Positions 1 through 10,907 of a DNA stretch of 64,000 bases are shown one piece after another. Made by a program: the position numbers and the translations under genes. This DNA is from an uncultured Acidobacteriota bacterium (GTDB lineage Bacteria; Acidobacteriota; Terriglobia; Bryobacterales; Bryobacteraceae), in the NCBI GenBank assembly GCA_902826605.1, contig CADEFM010000002.1, forward strand, positions 310,001 to 374,000, written 5' to 3'. How positions within the stretch are numbered: the first letter of the stretch is position 1; each line of letters begins with the position of its first letter. A model generated the notes under the pieces. The model saw nothing but the letters and a program-made list of their open reading frames with translations, was not told where the DNA came from and searched no databases.

Positions 1-1
1 C

Positions 2-2485
2 ATGGCAGGTAACTTGACCAGCCAGGTTCGTAACATCGCCGAGGTGACCACGGCGGTAGCCACCGGCGACTTGTCGCGAAAAATCACAGTGGACGTGCGC
101 GGAGAAATCCTGGAGCTCAAGAACACCATGAACACCATGGTGGATCAGCTCAATTCCTTCGCCAGCGAAGTGACGCGCGTGGCGCGCGAAGTGGGCACCG
201 ACGGTAAGCTCGGCGGTCAGGCGCAAGTGAAGGGTGTCGGCGGGGTGTGGAAGGATCTGACGGACTCGGTGAACTCCATGGGCGGCAACCTTACCGCACA
301 GGTCCGTAATATCGCCGAAGTGACCACCGCTGTGGCGACTGGGGACTTATCGCGGAAGATCACGGTGGACGTGCGCGGCGAAATTCTGGAACTGAAGAAC
401 ACCATCAACACCATGGTGGATCAGCTCAACGCGTTCGCCGGAGAAGTCACGCGGGTGGCTCGCGAGGTTGGCACGGAAGGAAAACTCGGAGGACAGGCGG
501 AAGTGAAAGGCGTGGGCGGCGTGTGGAAGGATCTCACCGATAGCGTGAACTTCATGGCTGGAAACCTCACTTCGCAAGTTCGCAACATCGCGCAGGTGAC
601 CACCGCCGTGGCGAAGGGCGACTTATCGACGAAGATCACCGTGGACGCGCGCGGAGAAATTCTGGAGTTGAAGAATACCGTCAACACCATGGTGGATCAG
701 CTCAACGCGTTCGCCGGAGAAGTGACGCGGGTGGCTCGCGAGGTTGGCACCGAAGGCAAGCTCGGCGGCCAGGCCGACGTGCATGACGTTGCCGGCACCT
801 GGAAGGATCTCACGGATAGCGTAAACTCCATGGCCAGCAACCTGACCAGCCAGGTCCGTAACATCGCCGAGGTGACCACCGCCGTGGCGAAGGGCGATCT
901 GTCCCGTAAGATCACGGTAGACGTGCGCGGAGAAATTCTGGAGTTGAAGAACACCATCAACACGATGGTGGATCAGCTCAACGCGTTCGCCGGAGAAGTC
1001 ACCCGCGTGGCTCGCGAGGTCGGCACCGAAGGGAAGCTTGGAGGACAGGCGGAAGTGAAGGGCGTCGGCGGCGTATGGAAGGATCTCACGGATAGCGTGA
1101 ACTTCATGGCCGGAAACCTGACCTCCCAGGTGCGCAACATCGCCCAGGTGACCACCGGCGTGGCGAAGGGCGATCTTTCCACCAAAATCACCGTAGATGC
1201 CCGCGGTGAAATTCTGGAGCTGAAGAATACCGTCAACACGATGGTGGATCAGCTCAACGCATTCGCCGGAGAAGTTACGCGCGTGGCCCGCGAAGTCGGC
1301 ACCGAAGGGAAGCTCGGCGGCCAGGCCGACGTGCGCGGAGTAGCAGGCACATGGAAGGATTTGACGGACAGCGTCAACTACATGGCCGGCAACCTGACCA
1401 ACCAAGTCCGTAACATTGCCGGTGTGACGACGGCCGTGGCGCGCGGGGACTTAACGACCACCATCACCGTGGACGCGCGCGGAGAAATTCTGGAGCTGAA
1501 GAACACCATTAATACGATGGTGTCTCAGCTCAGCTCTTTCGCATCGGAAGTAACGCGCGTGGCTCGCGAGGTCGGAACGGAAGGCAAGCTCGGGGGCCAG
1601 GCGGAAGTGAAAGGCGTCGCGGGTACATGGAAGGATCTCACGGACAACGTGAACTTCATGGCCGGCAACCTGACCAACCAGGTCCGCAACATCGCCGAAG
1701 TCACCACCGCCGTGGCGCGCGGCGATCTCTCGCGCAAAATCACGGTGGACGTGCGCGGAGAAATTCTGGAACTGAAAATCACCATCAACACGATGGTGGA
1801 TCAGCTCAGCTCCTTCGCGTCCGAGGTAACGCGCGTGGCGCGTGAAGTCGGCACGGAGGGCAAGCTTGGCGGCCAGGCCGATGTGCGCGGCGTGGCAGGC
1901 ACGTGGAAGGATCTCACGGACAGCGTGAATTCCATGGCGGGCAACCTGACGGCACAGGTTCGTAACATCGCGCAAGTGACGACCGCCGTAGCCAACGGCA
2001 ACCTTTCGCGCAAAATCACGGTGGACGTGAAAGGCGAAATTCTGGAATTGAAAGACACGATCAATACGATGGTGGATCAGCTCAATTCCTTCGCCAGCGA
2101 AGTGACGCGCGTGGCGCGCGAAGTCGGCACGGACGGCAAGCTCGGCGGTCAGGCAGAAGTGAAGGGCGTCGCGGGCACATGGAAGGACTTGACGGACAAT
2201 GTCAACTCCATGGCCGCCAATCTGACTACGCAGGTGCGTGGTATCGCCAAAGTGGTAACGGCGGCTGCCAACGGAGATCTGAAGCGGAAGCTAGTTCTGG
2301 AAACAAAAGGTGAAATCGCGGAGCTCGCCGACACGATCAACGGAATGATCGACACGCTCGCGACCTTCGCAGATCAGGTAACGACTGTGGCCCGCGAAGT
2401 CGGCATTGAAGGCAAGCTCGGCGGTCAGGCGCGCGTGCCCGGCGCGGCCGGCATCTGGCGCGATCTGACGGACAACGTGAACCAG
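2..2485 (+). repeat. Tandem 276-bp repeats encoding HAMP units (nine full copies)
   Basis: Nine consecutive in-frame units of 276 bp (92 residues) can be read. Each carries conserved blocks such as [51 protein letters not shown] and WKDLTD. A tenth, diverged unit follows to about 2640. The last two or three units are the most divergent. The array enters the window from the left, so the true copy number is higher or unknown. Confidence 0.95.
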
Positions 2486-5400
2486 TTGGCCGCCAACCTC
2501 ACTACGCAGGTCCGCGCGATCGCCGAAGTGGCGACGGCGGTGACCAAAGGCGATTTGACGCGTTCTATCGCGGTACAAGCGCAAGGCGAAGTGGCGGCAC
2601 TCAAAGACAACATCAATGAGATGATCGTCAATCTGGCTGCGACCACGCGAAAGAACAACGAACAGGATTGGCTGAAGACCAACATCGCCAAGTTCACCGG
2701 AATGATGCAAGGGCAGCGCGATCTGGCGACCGTGGCGGAAGTGCTGCTTTCGCAACTTACGCCGTTGATCGGCGCTCAGCACGGGACTTTTTATATCACC
2801 GACACGGTGGATGAAACTCCGGTGCTTTCGCTGCTCAGCGGGTACGCACTGGGTTCCGATCAAGACGTGCCGAAGCGCTTCACAATCGGGCAAGGATTAG
2901 TGGGCCAGTGCGCCAAAGAGAAGGAACGCATTCTGGTAACGGACGCGCCCGGCAACTATGTAAAGATCAATTCGAGTCTCGGCGACAGTGTTCCGCTGAG
3001 CATCGTCGTGCTGCCCGTGCTTTTCGAAGGCGACGTGAAGGCAGCCATCGAGCTGGCATCATTTGGCCAGTTCAGCGAAGTGCACTTGGCGTTCCTGGAT
3101 CAGCTCACTCAATCCATCGGCATCGTCTTGAACACTATTGCCGCCACGATGCGGACAGAACAGCTTCTGCAACAGAGCCAGGCTCTCGCCGAGGAGCTCC
3201 GCAGCCAGCAGCTTCAGTTGCGCACCACCAACGCTGAATTGCAGGAGAAAGCCCAGCTTCTTGCCGAACAAAAGACCGAAGTAGAAACCAAGAATCTGGA
3301 AGTGGAGCAAGCCAAGAAAGCTCTGGAAGAAAAGGCCGAGCAGTTGTCCCTCACTTCGAAGTATAAGAGCGAATTCTTGGCGAACATGAGCCATGAACTA
3401 CGGACGCCTCTTAATAACCTGCTGATTCTGGCGCGCATGCTCTCTGAAAACTCCGAGAAGAACCTGACTACGAAGCAGGTCAAATTCGCGGAGACCATTC
3501 ACACCTCGGGAACCGATCTCTTGGCGTTGATCAGCGACATTTTGGATCTGAGCAAGATTGAATCCGGAAAGATGGATCTGGACATTGGCGGCGTGCGCTT
3601 TACGGAACTGCAGGATTACTGCACCAAGACGTTCCGTCACGTGGCGGAAGGGAAGGGCCTCGACTTCGGCATAGGACTCGGCAGCGGACTCGCCAGCGAC
3701 ATGGCCAGCGAGATCATGCATACCGATACCAAGCGCCTGCAACAAGTGCTCAAGAACCTGCTCTCCAACGCGCTCAAATTTACGGAGCACGGTTCGGTGC
3801 ATCTCACCATAGACAGGGCTGCCAGTGGCTGGAGCCATGGCCATACGATCCTTTCCCGCGCGAAATCGGTAATCGCATTCACGGTCACCGATAGCGGCAT
3901 TGGAATCCAGGCCGACAAACAACGCATCATCTTTGAGGCGTTCCAGCAGGCCGACGGCACCACCAGCCGCAAGTATGGCGGCACTGGCCTGGGCCTTTCC
4001 ATCAGCCGCGAACTCGCGCGGCTGCTGGGCGGCGAAATCCGTTTGCAAAGCGCGCCAGGCGTCGGCAGCACCTTCACGTTATATCTGCCGCAGACCTACA
4101 TCGCGCCGGCGCAGGCGCCCAAGAGTGAAGCGTTGTCCATTACTCCTATCGAATTGGACAAGGTCGCGGGCGCGGCGGCAGGCGATGAGGTGGATTTGAT
4201 TCTCAGTTCGCCGCTGGAGCATGAGGACCTCACGGAAGAGCTGGTTCTCGATGACGATCGCAACCTGATTCAGGCGGGCGACACGGTCCTCCTCATCATT
4301 GAAGATGACCTCACCTTTGCGCGTATTCTGGTCGATCTGGCGCACGACCATGACCTAAAAGCGTTGGTGGCGTTGCGCGGCAGCAGCGCTATCTCACTCG
4401 CGCGTGAGTTCAAACCGGGCGCCATTACTTTGGACATCACTCTTCCCGACGTCGCCGGGTGGACCATTCTGGATCGGTTGAAGCACGATCCAGCTACAAG
4501 GCACATTCCGGTTCACATCATCTCAGGCGATGAGGATCGCCGCCGCGGCTTGGCCCTGGGCGCCATGACCTACCTTGAGAAGGCCGCCGCCAAGGACTCC
4601 CTTGTCGATGCTTTCGATACTATTGAAGAGTCCACGCGGAGACGGGTGAAGAAGTTGCTGGTGGTATGTCTGGACGATACGGAACGGCGAAGCATGACGG
4701 AGACCCTAGAGGCTTCCGACGTGGAAGTCCTGGCGGTGCAAACGCAGGGCGAAGCGCTGGCGGCCGTGAAAGAACAGTATCTGGATGGGATCGTCATCCA
4801 TTTGCAACTCGACGGAATAGGTGTTGTTGCGCTGGTGGAGGAGATCCAGAATTGCTTAAGTCCGCATATTCCGCCGATTATCTTGCTGACTACGCACGGG
4901 CTGGCCCCAGATGAATTACGGGAGTTCGCACGTGCTTCGCGAATCAGCCGTGTCAAAGTCGCACAGTCGCTGGAGCGGCTGCTTGACGAGTCCGTCTTAT
5001 TGCTGCATCGCCCTGAGACCAGCCTCACCCGTGAGCAATGCCGAGTGCTGGAACACATCCGCAAGACCGACCCGACACTAGTGGGCAAAACAATTCTCGT
5101 GGTTGACGACGATGTTCGCAATATTTTCGCGCTGACCAGCTTGCTGGAGGAGCACAACATGAATGTGCTTCACGCCGAGAATGGCCGCGCGGGAATTGAG
5201 TTACTCCGCAGAAGTCCGACCATCGACCTGGTGCTGATGGATATCATGATGCCGGAAATGGACGGATACGAGACCATGAGCGCGATCCGAAAGATCCCGG
5301 AATTCCGTACGCTTCCCATTGTGGCATTGACCGCGAAAGCGATGAAAGGAGATCGCGCGAAGTGTTTGGACGCCGGAGCTTCCGACTACATCACGAAGCC

Positions 5401-5497
5401 CGTGGATCTCGATCAGTTGTTCTCCGTCCTGCGCGTATGCGTGGGAGGTGAGCGGCATGACGCGGGTCATTTGGTTGCGCCCGGCGCCATAGCCTAA
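2..5497 (+). CDS. HAMP-array hybrid histidine kinase with GAF and three receivers (5' partial)
   Basis: Large sensor kinase. The reading frame is open to the window edge and the Met at position 2 is internal to a repeat, so the N-terminus is missing. Visible layout in residues of this fragment: nine full 92-residue HAMP-type units plus a tenth HAMP (1-880), GAF (about 888-1050), coiled coil (1054-1120), HisKA with His1131 in [10 protein letters not shown], HATPase (about 1240-1363; [25 protein letters not shown]), then three receivers. REC1 has Asp1478 and REC3 has Asp1747. The middle one has His1600 where the phospho-acceptor Asp should be, so it is probably a pseudo-receiver. The 92-residue HAMP period resembles fungal group III (Nik1/Os-1) kinases, where the array senses osmotic and cell-wall stress. 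No membrane segment is seen in this part, so a cytoplasmic sensor is likely. Two further kinases follow, the first only 5 bp away. Confidence 0.93.
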   Translation: MAGNLTSQVRNIAEVTTAVATGDLSRKITVDVRGEILELKNTMNTMVDQLNSFASEVTRVAREVGTDGKLGGQAQVKGVGGVWKDLTDSVNSMGGNLTAQVRNIAEVTTAVATGDLSRKITVDVRGEILELKNTINTMVDQLNAFAGEVTRVAREVGTEGKLGGQAEVKGVGGVWKDLTDSVNFMAGNLTSQVRNIAQVTTAVAKGDLSTKITVDARGEILELKNTVNTMVDQLNAFAGEVTRVAREVGTEGKLGGQADVHDVAGTWKDLTDSVNSMASNLTSQVRNIAEVTTAVAKGDLSRKITVDVRGEILELKNTINTMVDQLNAFAGEVTRVAREVGTEGKLGGQAEVKGVGGVWKDLTDSVNFMAGNLTSQVRNIAQVTTGVAKGDLSTKITVDARGEILELKNTVNTMVDQLNAFAGEVTRVAREVGTEGKLGGQADVRGVAGTWKDLTDSVNYMAGNLTNQVRNIAGVTTAVARGDLTTTITVDARGEILELKNTINTMVSQLSSFASEVTRVAREVGTEGKLGGQAEVKGVAGTWKDLTDNVNFMAGNLTNQVRNIAEVTTAVARGDLSRKITVDVRGEILELKITINTMVDQLSSFASEVTRVAREVGTEGKLGGQADVRGVAGTWKDLTDSVNSMAGNLTAQVRNIAQVTTAVANGNLSRKITVDVKGEILELKDTINTMVDQLNSFASEVTRVAREVGTDGKLGGQAEVKGVAGTWKDLTDNVNSMAANLTTQVRGIAKVVTAAANGDLKRKLVLETKGEIAELADTINGMIDTLATFADQVTTVAREVGIEGKLGGQARVPGAAGIWRDLTDNVNQLAANLTTQVRAIAEVATAVTKGDLTRSIAVQAQGEVAALKDNINEMIVNLAATTRKNNEQDWLKTNIAKFTGMMQGQRDLATVAEVLLSQLTPLIGAQHGTFYITDTVDETPVLSLLSGYALGSDQDVPKRFTIGQGLVGQCAKEKERILVTDAPGNYVKINSSLGDSVPLSIVVLPVLFEGDVKAAIELASFGQFSEVHLAFLDQLTQSIGIVLNTIAATMRTEQLLQQSQALAEELRSQQLQLRTTNAELQEKAQLLAEQKTEVETKNLEVEQAKKALEEKAEQLSLTSKYKSEFLANMSHELRTPLNNLLILARMLSENSEKNLTTKQVKFAETIHTSGTDLLALISDILDLSKIESGKMDLDIGGVRFTELQDYCTKTFRHVAEGKGLDFGIGLGSGLASDMASEIMHTDTKRLQQVLKNLLSNALKFTEHGSVHLTIDRAASGWSHGHTILSRAKSVIAFTVTDSGIGIQADKQRIIFEAFQQADGTTSRKYGGTGLGLSISRELARLLGGEIRLQSAPGVGSTFTLYLPQTYIAPAQAPKSEALSITPIELDKVAGAAAGDEVDLILSSPLEHEDLTEELVLDDDRNLIQAGDTVLLIIEDDLTFARILVDLAHDHDLKALVALRGSSAISLAREFKPGAITLDITLPDVAGWTILDRLKHDPATRHIPVHIISGDEDRRRGLALGAMTYLEKAAAKDSLVDAFDTIEESTRRRVKKLLVVCLDDTERRSMTETLEASDVEVLAVQTQGEALAAVKEQYLDGIVIHLQLDGIGVVALVEEIQNCLSPHIPPIILLTTHGLAPDELREFARASRISRVKVAQSLERLLDESVLLLHRPETSLTREQCRVLEHIRKTDPTLVGKTILVVDDDVRNIFALTSLLEEHNMNVLHAENGRAGIELLRRSPTIDLVLMDIMMPEMDGYETMSAIRKIPEFRTLPIVALTAKAMKGDRAKCLDAGASDYITKPVDLDQLFSVLRVCVGGERHDAGHLVAPGAIA

Positions 5498-5502
5498 CTA
5501 CA

Positions 5503-7098
5503 ATGATAGGGATTTCGGTGCCGATAGAAACTGCAGCAACGCCACCGGGACGCTTGGCGGATCGGGCGAAGATTCTCCTCGTTGACGATACGCCGGGAAA
5601 TTTGGTCTCGCTGGAAGCCGCGCTGGAAGGGCTGGGCGAGGACCTTGTGATGGCGCAATCCGGCATGGAAGCGCTGCGCTATTTGTTGGAAGACGATTTC
5701 GCGGCTGTCCTCCTGGACGTTAAAATGCCCGAAATGGACGGCTTCCAGACTGCGGAATTGATCCGGGCCCGCAAGCGCTCGCGTCATGTTCCCATCTTGT
5801 TCCTCACCGGCTACAAGGGCGACGAGCAGCTCTTTCGTGGATACGATTTGGGAGCTGTTGACTTTCTCTTTAAACCCATCGTTCCAGAGATTTTACGCTC
5901 CAAAGTTAAAGTATTCGTCGAGCTCAGCAGGAACACTGCTTTGTTACAGCGGCAAGCCGAGGTTCTGGGCAAGGCGGAACAGAAATTTCGCTCCCTTTTG
6001 GAGGCCGCTCCAGACGCCATGGCGGTAGTCAATGGCGAGGGAGAAATTGTCCTGGTGAATGCGCAAGTGGAAAAAGTATTTGGCTATCGCCGACAAGCGT
6101 TGCTCGGGAAGGCCATCGACATTCTGGTTCCCGACCGATTTCAATGGGGCCATCAGGCGGGCTTTCTTCACAAAGACCAAACCAGCGATAAGGGTGTGGA
6201 AATTTGCGGAGTACGGAAGGACGGCAGCGAATTCCCGGTGGAAATCAGTCTGAGTCCATTGGATACTCAAGAGGGAGCGCTGGTGATCGCGACCATTCGC
6301 GACGTTACCGAGCGTAAGAAAGCCGACCAGGAGATCCGCGATCTAAACGCTAGTCTGGAACGGCGGGTCTCCGAGCGAACGGCCGAACTTCAGGAGTCCA
6401 ACCAAGCACTGCGAAGGTCCAACGACGATTTGAACCAGTTCGCCTATGCCGCCAGTCACGACTTGCAAGAGCCGCTAAGAATGGTGGCCCTGTATAGCCA
6501 GCTGCTCCAGAGGCGGTATGGAGAGAGGCTGGACACGCAAGCGGATCAATATATTTCCTACGTAATGAACGGCGCTCACCGTATGGAATCTCTTCTGCAG
6601 GATCTGCTGGCCTATTCCCAGGTAGGATCCTTGGGAGAGGGGCCGGTTGGTCCGGTGGATTTCTCGGACGCATTGGCCAAGACCCTGCTCAACCTAAAGG
6701 CCACCATCGATGAAAATCAGGCCGTAGTCACCTGGAGCGAGCTTCCCACACTGCACGGGCACGAGATAAGGATCGTGCAGCTCCTGCAAAACCTGGTGAG
6801 CAATGCAATCAAGTACCGTGGCGCGGAGAGACCTAAAGTGCACCTGGACGCCACGTTTCAGGACGGCGAGTGGCTCTTTTCAATACGCGACAACGGGATT
6901 GGAATCAAGCCTGAATATGCCGAGCAAATTTTCGGAATTTTCAAGCGGCTGCACGGAAAAAGATACCCTGGAACTGGGATCGGTTTGGCTATTTGTGAGC
7001 GTATTGTGAAGAGTTACGGTGGCCGGATCTGGGTGGAATCCACGCCAGACATGGGTTCAACGTTCTATTTCACGCTGCAAAATCGCCTGCAAGGATGA
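5503..7098 (+). CDS. REC-PAS-HisKA-HATPase hybrid sensor kinase
   Basis: 531-residue soluble kinase. An N-terminal receiver (about 22-140, Asp72 in LLDVKMPEMDG) is followed by PAS (about 160-275), a short coiled coil, HisKA with His319 in ASHDLQEPLR, and HATPase with NLVSNAIKYR, DNGIGIKPEYAEQIF and GTGIGLAICERI. The SHDLQEPLR box and the FKRLHG...YPGTGIGL lid are typical of the phytochrome-like (Cph1) kinase group, whose partners are small Rcp1-type receivers. Two such receivers are encoded nearby on the opposite strand. The start lies 5 bp after the previous stop with no clear Shine-Dalgarno sequence, so translational coupling to the HAMP kinase is likely. The N-terminal receiver could take phosphate from that kinase (inference). 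Confidence 0.9.
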   Translation: MIGISVPIETAATPPGRLADRAKILLVDDTPGNLVSLEAALEGLGEDLVMAQSGMEALRYLLEDDFAAVLLDVKMPEMDGFQTAELIRARKRSRHVPILFLTGYKGDEQLFRGYDLGAVDFLFKPIVPEILRSKVKVFVELSRNTALLQRQAEVLGKAEQKFRSLLEAAPDAMAVVNGEGEIVLVNAQVEKVFGYRRQALLGKAIDILVPDRFQWGHQAGFLHKDQTSDKGVEICGVRKDGSEFPVEISLSPLDTQEGALVIATIRDVTERKKADQEIRDLNASLERRVSERTAELQESNQALRRSNDDLNQFAYAASHDLQEPLRMVALYSQLLQRRYGERLDTQADQYISYVMNGAHRMESLLQDLLAYSQVGSLGEGPVGPVDFSDALAKTLLNLKATIDENQAVVTWSELPTLHGHEIRIVQLLQNLVSNAIKYRGAERPKVHLDATFQDGEWLFSIRDNGIGIKPEYAEQIFGIFKRLHGKRYPGTGIGLAICERIVKSYGGRIWVESTPDMGSTFYFTLQNRLQG

Positions 7099-7113
7099 TC
7101 GCCATAACATTTC

Positions 7114-7833
7114 ATGAAAAACCAAGGACAAGGGGTCGCGCCTGAAGCGGCAGTACAGGAAACAGAATCCTTACGGGATTTCATTTCCATGGCCGTTCAC
7201 GATTTGCGCGCGCCGCTGCGCGCAATCCGATTAGGAGCACAACTGGTGCTGAACGATGGGCACGAACCATCCGCGGAGAATACGACGCGCGGCGCGCGTT
7301 ACCTGTTGGAGGGTGCGGATCGGATGGAAGTGCTGATTAGCGACCTCGCCGAGTATTGCTACGAAGAGACGCGCGAGCCCGTTTTAGGCGAAACGATGCT
7401 TGAAGACGTGCTGCAGCAAGTGAAAAAGGATCTCGCGGGCGAAATCAGGAGTACAGGGGCGGTCATCACCAATGATGCGCTACCTAGCGTGATCGGGGAT
7501 TTTGAATCTCTCGTGATTGTTTTACGCTGCGTAATCGGCAACTCATGCAAATTTCGCGGCGACGCGACGCCCAGCATCCACGTGGGAGCCACGCAGCGGG
7601 GCAAGGAGTGGACCGTATTGGTTCAAGATAACGGCGTGGGTTTCGACAAGGTCTATCGCGAACGCATCTTTAGACCCTTCGAGCGGCTGAATGGCAGGCA
7701 ATATCCCGGCAGCGGACTAGGGTTGACGCTCGCCCGGAAAATTATCGGACGGCACGGCGGAGACATTTGGGCGGAATCAAGTCCGGGCGAAGGTTCCACC
7801 TTCCGGTTCACCCTGCCGGCTGCTGGTGAGTAA
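7114..7833 (+). CDS. Small sensor histidine kinase (HisKA-HATPase only)
   Basis: 239-residue kinase core without a recognisable sensor domain. HisKA has His29 in MAVHDLRAPLR. The HATPase has VIGNSCKFRG (N box), DNGVGFDKVYRERIF and GSGLGLTLARKI. It lies 15 bp after the REC-PAS kinase and belongs to the same phytochrome-like kinase group by its lid (FERLNGRQYPGSGLGL). Lacking an input domain, it may be driven by protein partners or act in a phosphorelay with the preceding kinases (inference). Its last 57 bp overlap, head-on, the end of the receiver gene on the other strand. Confidence 0.88.
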   Translation: MKNQGQGVAPEAAVQETESLRDFISMAVHDLRAPLRAIRLGAQLVLNDGHEPSAENTTRGARYLLEGADRMEVLISDLAEYCYEETREPVLGETMLEDVLQQVKKDLAGEIRSTGAVITNDALPSVIGDFESLVIVLRCVIGNSCKFRGDATPSIHVGATQRGKEWTVLVQDNGVGFDKVYRERIFRPFERLNGRQYPGSGLGLTLARKIIGRHGGDIWAESSPGEGSTFRFTLPAAGE

Positions 7834-8232
7834 ATCCCGTACGTAGGGGCCAAGCTTCATGAAGTCGTCCAGCCGGGAGGGTTTTCGAAAATAGCCCGTG
7901 GCCTTCAGATTGGCGGCCTCCGCCTTGTCTTTGTGGGAGTCCGACGACGTTAGGATTACTACCGGAATTTCACCGAATGTTTGACTCTGCCTGACTCGCG
8001 CCAGAATCTGGCCACCGGATTTTTTGGGCAAGTTAAGATCGAGCAGGAACAAATGGGGACGGATCTGCGTGGAATCGTGGTCCATCGTCTCCACGAATTG
8101 CAAGCCCTGCTCACCATCGTCAAAAACCCGAAGATCGAATTTCAGACCGGATTGCTCCAGCGCCTCGCGAACCAGCAGTACGTCGGGCTCAGCATCCTCG
8201 ACCAAGATAATGTTATAGCGTGGCTCGCTCAT
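7777..8232 (-). CDS. Stand-alone receiver (Rcp1-like response regulator)
   Basis: 151-residue single receiver with no output domain. Acidic pocket VEDAEPD, phospho-acceptor Asp65 in LLDLNLPKKSG, LTSSDS switch and Lys in FRKPS. The long D65-side loop and LDLNLPK signature are those of Rcp1-type receivers paired with phytochrome-like kinases. The start at 8232 is chosen for AGGA about 8 bases upstream; a longer frame to 8328 runs into the preceding gene and lacks similarity. It lies 28 bp downstream of the sigma-54 activator gene, so it is probably co-transcribed. Its C-terminal tail is encoded antisense to the 3' end of the facing kinase gene, a likely partner. Confidence 0.88.
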   Translation of the reverse strand: MSEPRYNIILVEDAEPDVLLVREALEQSGLKFDLRVFDDGEQGLQFVETMDHDSTQIRPHLFLLDLNLPKKSGGQILARVRQSQTFGEIPVVILTSSDSHKDKAEAANLKATGYFRKPSRLDDFMKLGPYVRDLLTSSRQGEPEGGTFART

Positions 8233-8260
8233 GAGTATCCTACTTGCAGATGAATAGCCG

Positions 8261-9793
8261 TTATGCTTCGGTTTCAGTAAGCGAATCCGGCCCGGGGCTG
8301 GATGACAATTTTGCGTCCGCTTTCGCAAACTCAGCGAGCCGCTTATACAGGGTTCTGAGGCTGATGCCCAAAATTTCAGCCGTCCGCACGCGATTGTTGC
8401 TCGTATGATTCAAAGTTAACCGGATATAGGCCTCTTCCATCTTATGAAGGGGTTTGCCGGGCTCAAAGATGAGCGCGGATGGGGGACTCGCCATGGCCGG
8501 AGTTGGAACGGCACTCAGTTTTCGGGGCAGATTAAAGCCGGGTGGAAGATGGTGGGGGAATATAGGACCCTCGCGGGCGACGATGACGGCTCTTTCCAAG
8601 ATGTTCCGCAACTCACGAATATTGCCAGGCCAGGAATAGCCCATGAGCATTCCGAGGACTTCCGGGTCTAAATGCGTCACCCTGCAATCGTTTCGCTGGT
8701 TGAGAATAGGAAGCATCGCCTCCGAAAGCGGTGGTATGTCTTCTTTCCGGTGCCGCAACGGCGGCAATATAATATTGAAGACGTTGAGGCGGTAATACAG
8801 GTCTTCGCGCAATTGTTTCTTCTCGAGCGCTTCGTCCAACGGACGATTGGTCGCTGCGAGTACTCTAACATCCACGGAGACCTCACCCTGACTGCCTAGG
8901 CGTCGCACCTTCGATTCCTCCAGCACGCGCAGGAGCTTCGCCTGCATCGCCATTGGCATCTCGGCGATTTCATCCAGGAACAATGTCCCTCCATTCGCAT
9001 GCTCAAAGCATCCGGCCTGACGCCCGATCGCGCCAGTAAAAGCGCCCTTTTCATGGCCGAAAAGCTCACTTTCCATCAGGCTCTCCGGAACGGCAGCGCA
9101 ATTGATCGCCACAAAGGGTGCGCTTGCTCGTGGACTGAGCCTATGAATCGCAGCCGCAGCTCTTTCTTTTCCCGTACCGCTTTCACCGCTAATCAACACG
9201 GAAGCGGTCTTGGGAGCGACCTGCTGGATCAAGGAAAAGACGTGCCGCATCTGTTCCGATGTGCCGACCATATCTCCCAGCACTCCTTGAAGACTGAGTT
9301 GGCGCTGCAGCCGCTCCGTTTCCGCTATCAATCGTTTTTGACGAATGGCCCGTTCCAGTAAAGGCATCAGAATGGCCTGCTGCGCGGGCTTCTCCAGGAA
9401 CCAGAAGGCTCGGAGGTCATGCACGATGGCCAGCGCCTCACGGATGCTTCCCAGCCCCGTGAGAACCACAGCCGGCGTTAAGTCGCCGCGCGCCAGAAGC
9501 GTCTTCAGCAAGGTATATCCGTCCATCCGAGGCATCATCAAATCGGTAACGATGGCATCAATGGGCAGGGCGCCGAGTTTTTCGAGTGCCTCTTCTCCGT
9601 CCGCGGCCTGTTCTGGAATGTAGCCTAGGGCAGTTACGATTTGCGCCAGATCGTGGCGCTCTTGCGGGTCATCATCCACGACCAAGACGCGGGGAGGGGT
9701 GGACGGAACGGACGATGCCATCGATGAATAGTCTACACGACCTGGTGCGAAGGCCGCGCGCGGCGCGGATGAGATTCCTGCATTGCGGTTCAT
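8261..9793 (-). CDS. NtrC-family sigma-54-dependent response regulator (copy 1)
   Basis: 510 residues: receiver with Asp84 in [15 protein letters not shown]+ domain with Walker A GESGTGKE (203-210), the sigma-54 contact loop GAFTGA (250-255), LFLDEI Walker B, and a C-terminal Fis-type helix-turn-helix ([17 protein letters not shown]). It should activate RpoN-dependent promoters from upstream sites. The start at 9793 is supported by AAGGAG about 7 bases upstream; an internal Met at 9721 has no such site. The REC-AAA-HTH layout and REC sequence ([10 protein letters not shown]) match a second copy at 16192-17685. No dedicated kinase is adjacent, so the three kinases at 1-7.8 kb are candidates. 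Confidence 0.93.
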   Translation of the reverse strand: MNRNAGISSAPRAAFAPGRVDYSSMASSVPSTPPRVLVVDDDPQERHDLAQIVTALGYIPEQAADGEEALEKLGALPIDAIVTDLMMPRMDGYTLLKTLLARGDLTPAVVLTGLGSIREALAIVHDLRAFWFLEKPAQQAILMPLLERAIRQKRLIAETERLQRQLSLQGVLGDMVGTSEQMRHVFSLIQQVAPKTASVLISGESGTGKERAAAAIHRLSPRASAPFVAINCAAVPESLMESELFGHEKGAFTGAIGRQAGCFEHANGGTLFLDEIAEMPMAMQAKLLRVLEESKVRRLGSQGEVSVDVRVLAATNRPLDEALEKKQLREDLYYRLNVFNIILPPLRHRKEDIPPLSEAMLPILNQRNDCRVTHLDPEVLGMLMGYSWPGNIRELRNILERAVIVAREGPIFPHHLPPGFNLPRKLSAVPTPAMASPPSALIFEPGKPLHKMEEAYIRLTLNHTSNNRVRTAEILGISLRTLYKRLAEFAKADAKLSSSPGPDSLTETEA

Positions 9794-9921
9794 TCAGACG
9801 CTCCTTGTTCACATACACATCCAACCAGCCTGCAGCTTCTGCATGTGGTCTGTAAAAATTGCTCAATTTCCTGCACCGGGGAATAAGCGTCGAACCAAAA
9901 GGCGAGCGAATGGTGGCACAT

Positions 9922-10863
9922 TCACTGACCCAGCGCGACGCTTGAGGCCCGCTCTTTCCACAACGCCATCCAGTCCGTTGTGACACCGGTTTCGGACAAT
10001 AGGCTCATTACGCGGCGGGGGTCGCCTAAATCGCTCCATCCGACGTCTCCCAAGCACCACACACCGAGGTTCTGTGGCGTTCGTGCGAGTACGAGCTGGG
10101 AGAAATCCAAGGCGCCAAGGCTGCTATAGATTTCGTTCAGCCGGATGGAATCCCACGATTGTGCCAGCGGCACAAACTCTTTAAAAAGCGAGGGATTACT
10201 GGCGCGGATCATACTCAGGAACGCCTGCGCGCGACCCACCATAACAAATGTATTCCAGACGCAACCTCGCTCGATCAATTGATGGGCGGTTTGAGTGGAT
10301 GGTTTCTCCCAGAAACGCTTTACACGCAGGAATCCATCGCGCGAATGGGTAGAAACCTCAGGTTCAATCCATCCATACTCGGTCTCGGGATACTTGGCCA
10401 TTGCGCCAAGCAGAAGCACCGAATTGGGATGCGTTGCCGCCGCCGCAAAGGCTAAGTCCACTCCCGACATGAATTTAACTTCATCGGAATAGTGGTGATC
10501 GGACGGAAAGATCCCGACTACTGCGTCTGCGTCGCGCTGCACGATATTGATCAGACTGCAGAGGATCGCGGGAAGGGTGCCCCGGTTAGAGGGCTGGACG
10601 ATCATTTGGCCGGGTGACACACTTCGAAGGTCTTTGCTATAGAAACGCTCGTGTGACTTTATCAGCACGAATAACGTTCGATCCACAGCAATGCTTCTGG
10701 CGATTCGCTCCTTGGTTTGAGTGAGTAAGGTCTGACTTCCCAACAGCGCGCAGAACTGCTTGGGCGTGTCTTCTCCAGAGACCAAACGCGTGAGGGATCT
10801 CAAGCGAACACCTTCACCTCCCGCTAGAATGACTCCCCAGCGATGCTCATTCGTGGTATCCAT
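9922..10863 (-). CDS. Sugar-1-phosphate nucleotidyltransferase (mannose-1-phosphate guanylyltransferase-like)
   Basis: 313-residue NTP-transferase. N-terminal GGEGVRLRSLT (from Gly15) is the nucleotide-binding loop. GIFPSDHH carries the metal and sugar site, WEKPS and CVWNTFV follow, as in ManC/CpsB GDP-mannose pyrophosphorylases. The C-terminal phosphomannose isomerase half of bifunctional ManC is absent. A likely product is GDP-mannose for surface glycans, but other hexose phosphates cannot be excluded. It sits inside the regulator run, between the ECF sigma factor and the sigma-54 activator, all on one strand, which hints at control of envelope polysaccharide (inference). Confidence 0.8.
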   Translation of the reverse strand: MDTTNEHRWGVILAGGEGVRLRSLTRLVSGEDTPKQFCALLGSQTLLTQTKERIARSIAVDRTLFVLIKSHERFYSKDLRSVSPGQMIVQPSNRGTLPAILCSLINIVQRDADAVVGIFPSDHHYSDEVKFMSGVDLAFAAAATHPNSVLLLGAMAKYPETEYGWIEPEVSTHSRDGFLRVKRFWEKPSTQTAHQLIERGCVWNTFVMVGRAQAFLSMIRASNPSLFKEFVPLAQSWDSIRLNEIYSSLGALDFSQLVLARTPQNLGVWCLGDVGWSDLGDPRRVMSLLSETGVTTDWMALWKERASSVALGQ

Positions 10864-10907
10864 ATGCCTTCCATTCCTCCAGCGAATGCCAACTCAAGCC
10901 GGACAGA

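Noticed and set aside
217..2893. Several long antisense frames across the HAMP array (for example 623-1405 and 2291-2893, minus strand)
   Set aside because: They repeat with the 276-bp period because they mirror the + strand repeats; no domain, no ribosome site, and the + strand protein is clear.
3398..4048. 216-residue antisense frame over the kinase core
   Set aside because: It lies wholly inside the HisKA/HATPase coding region and shows no family signal.
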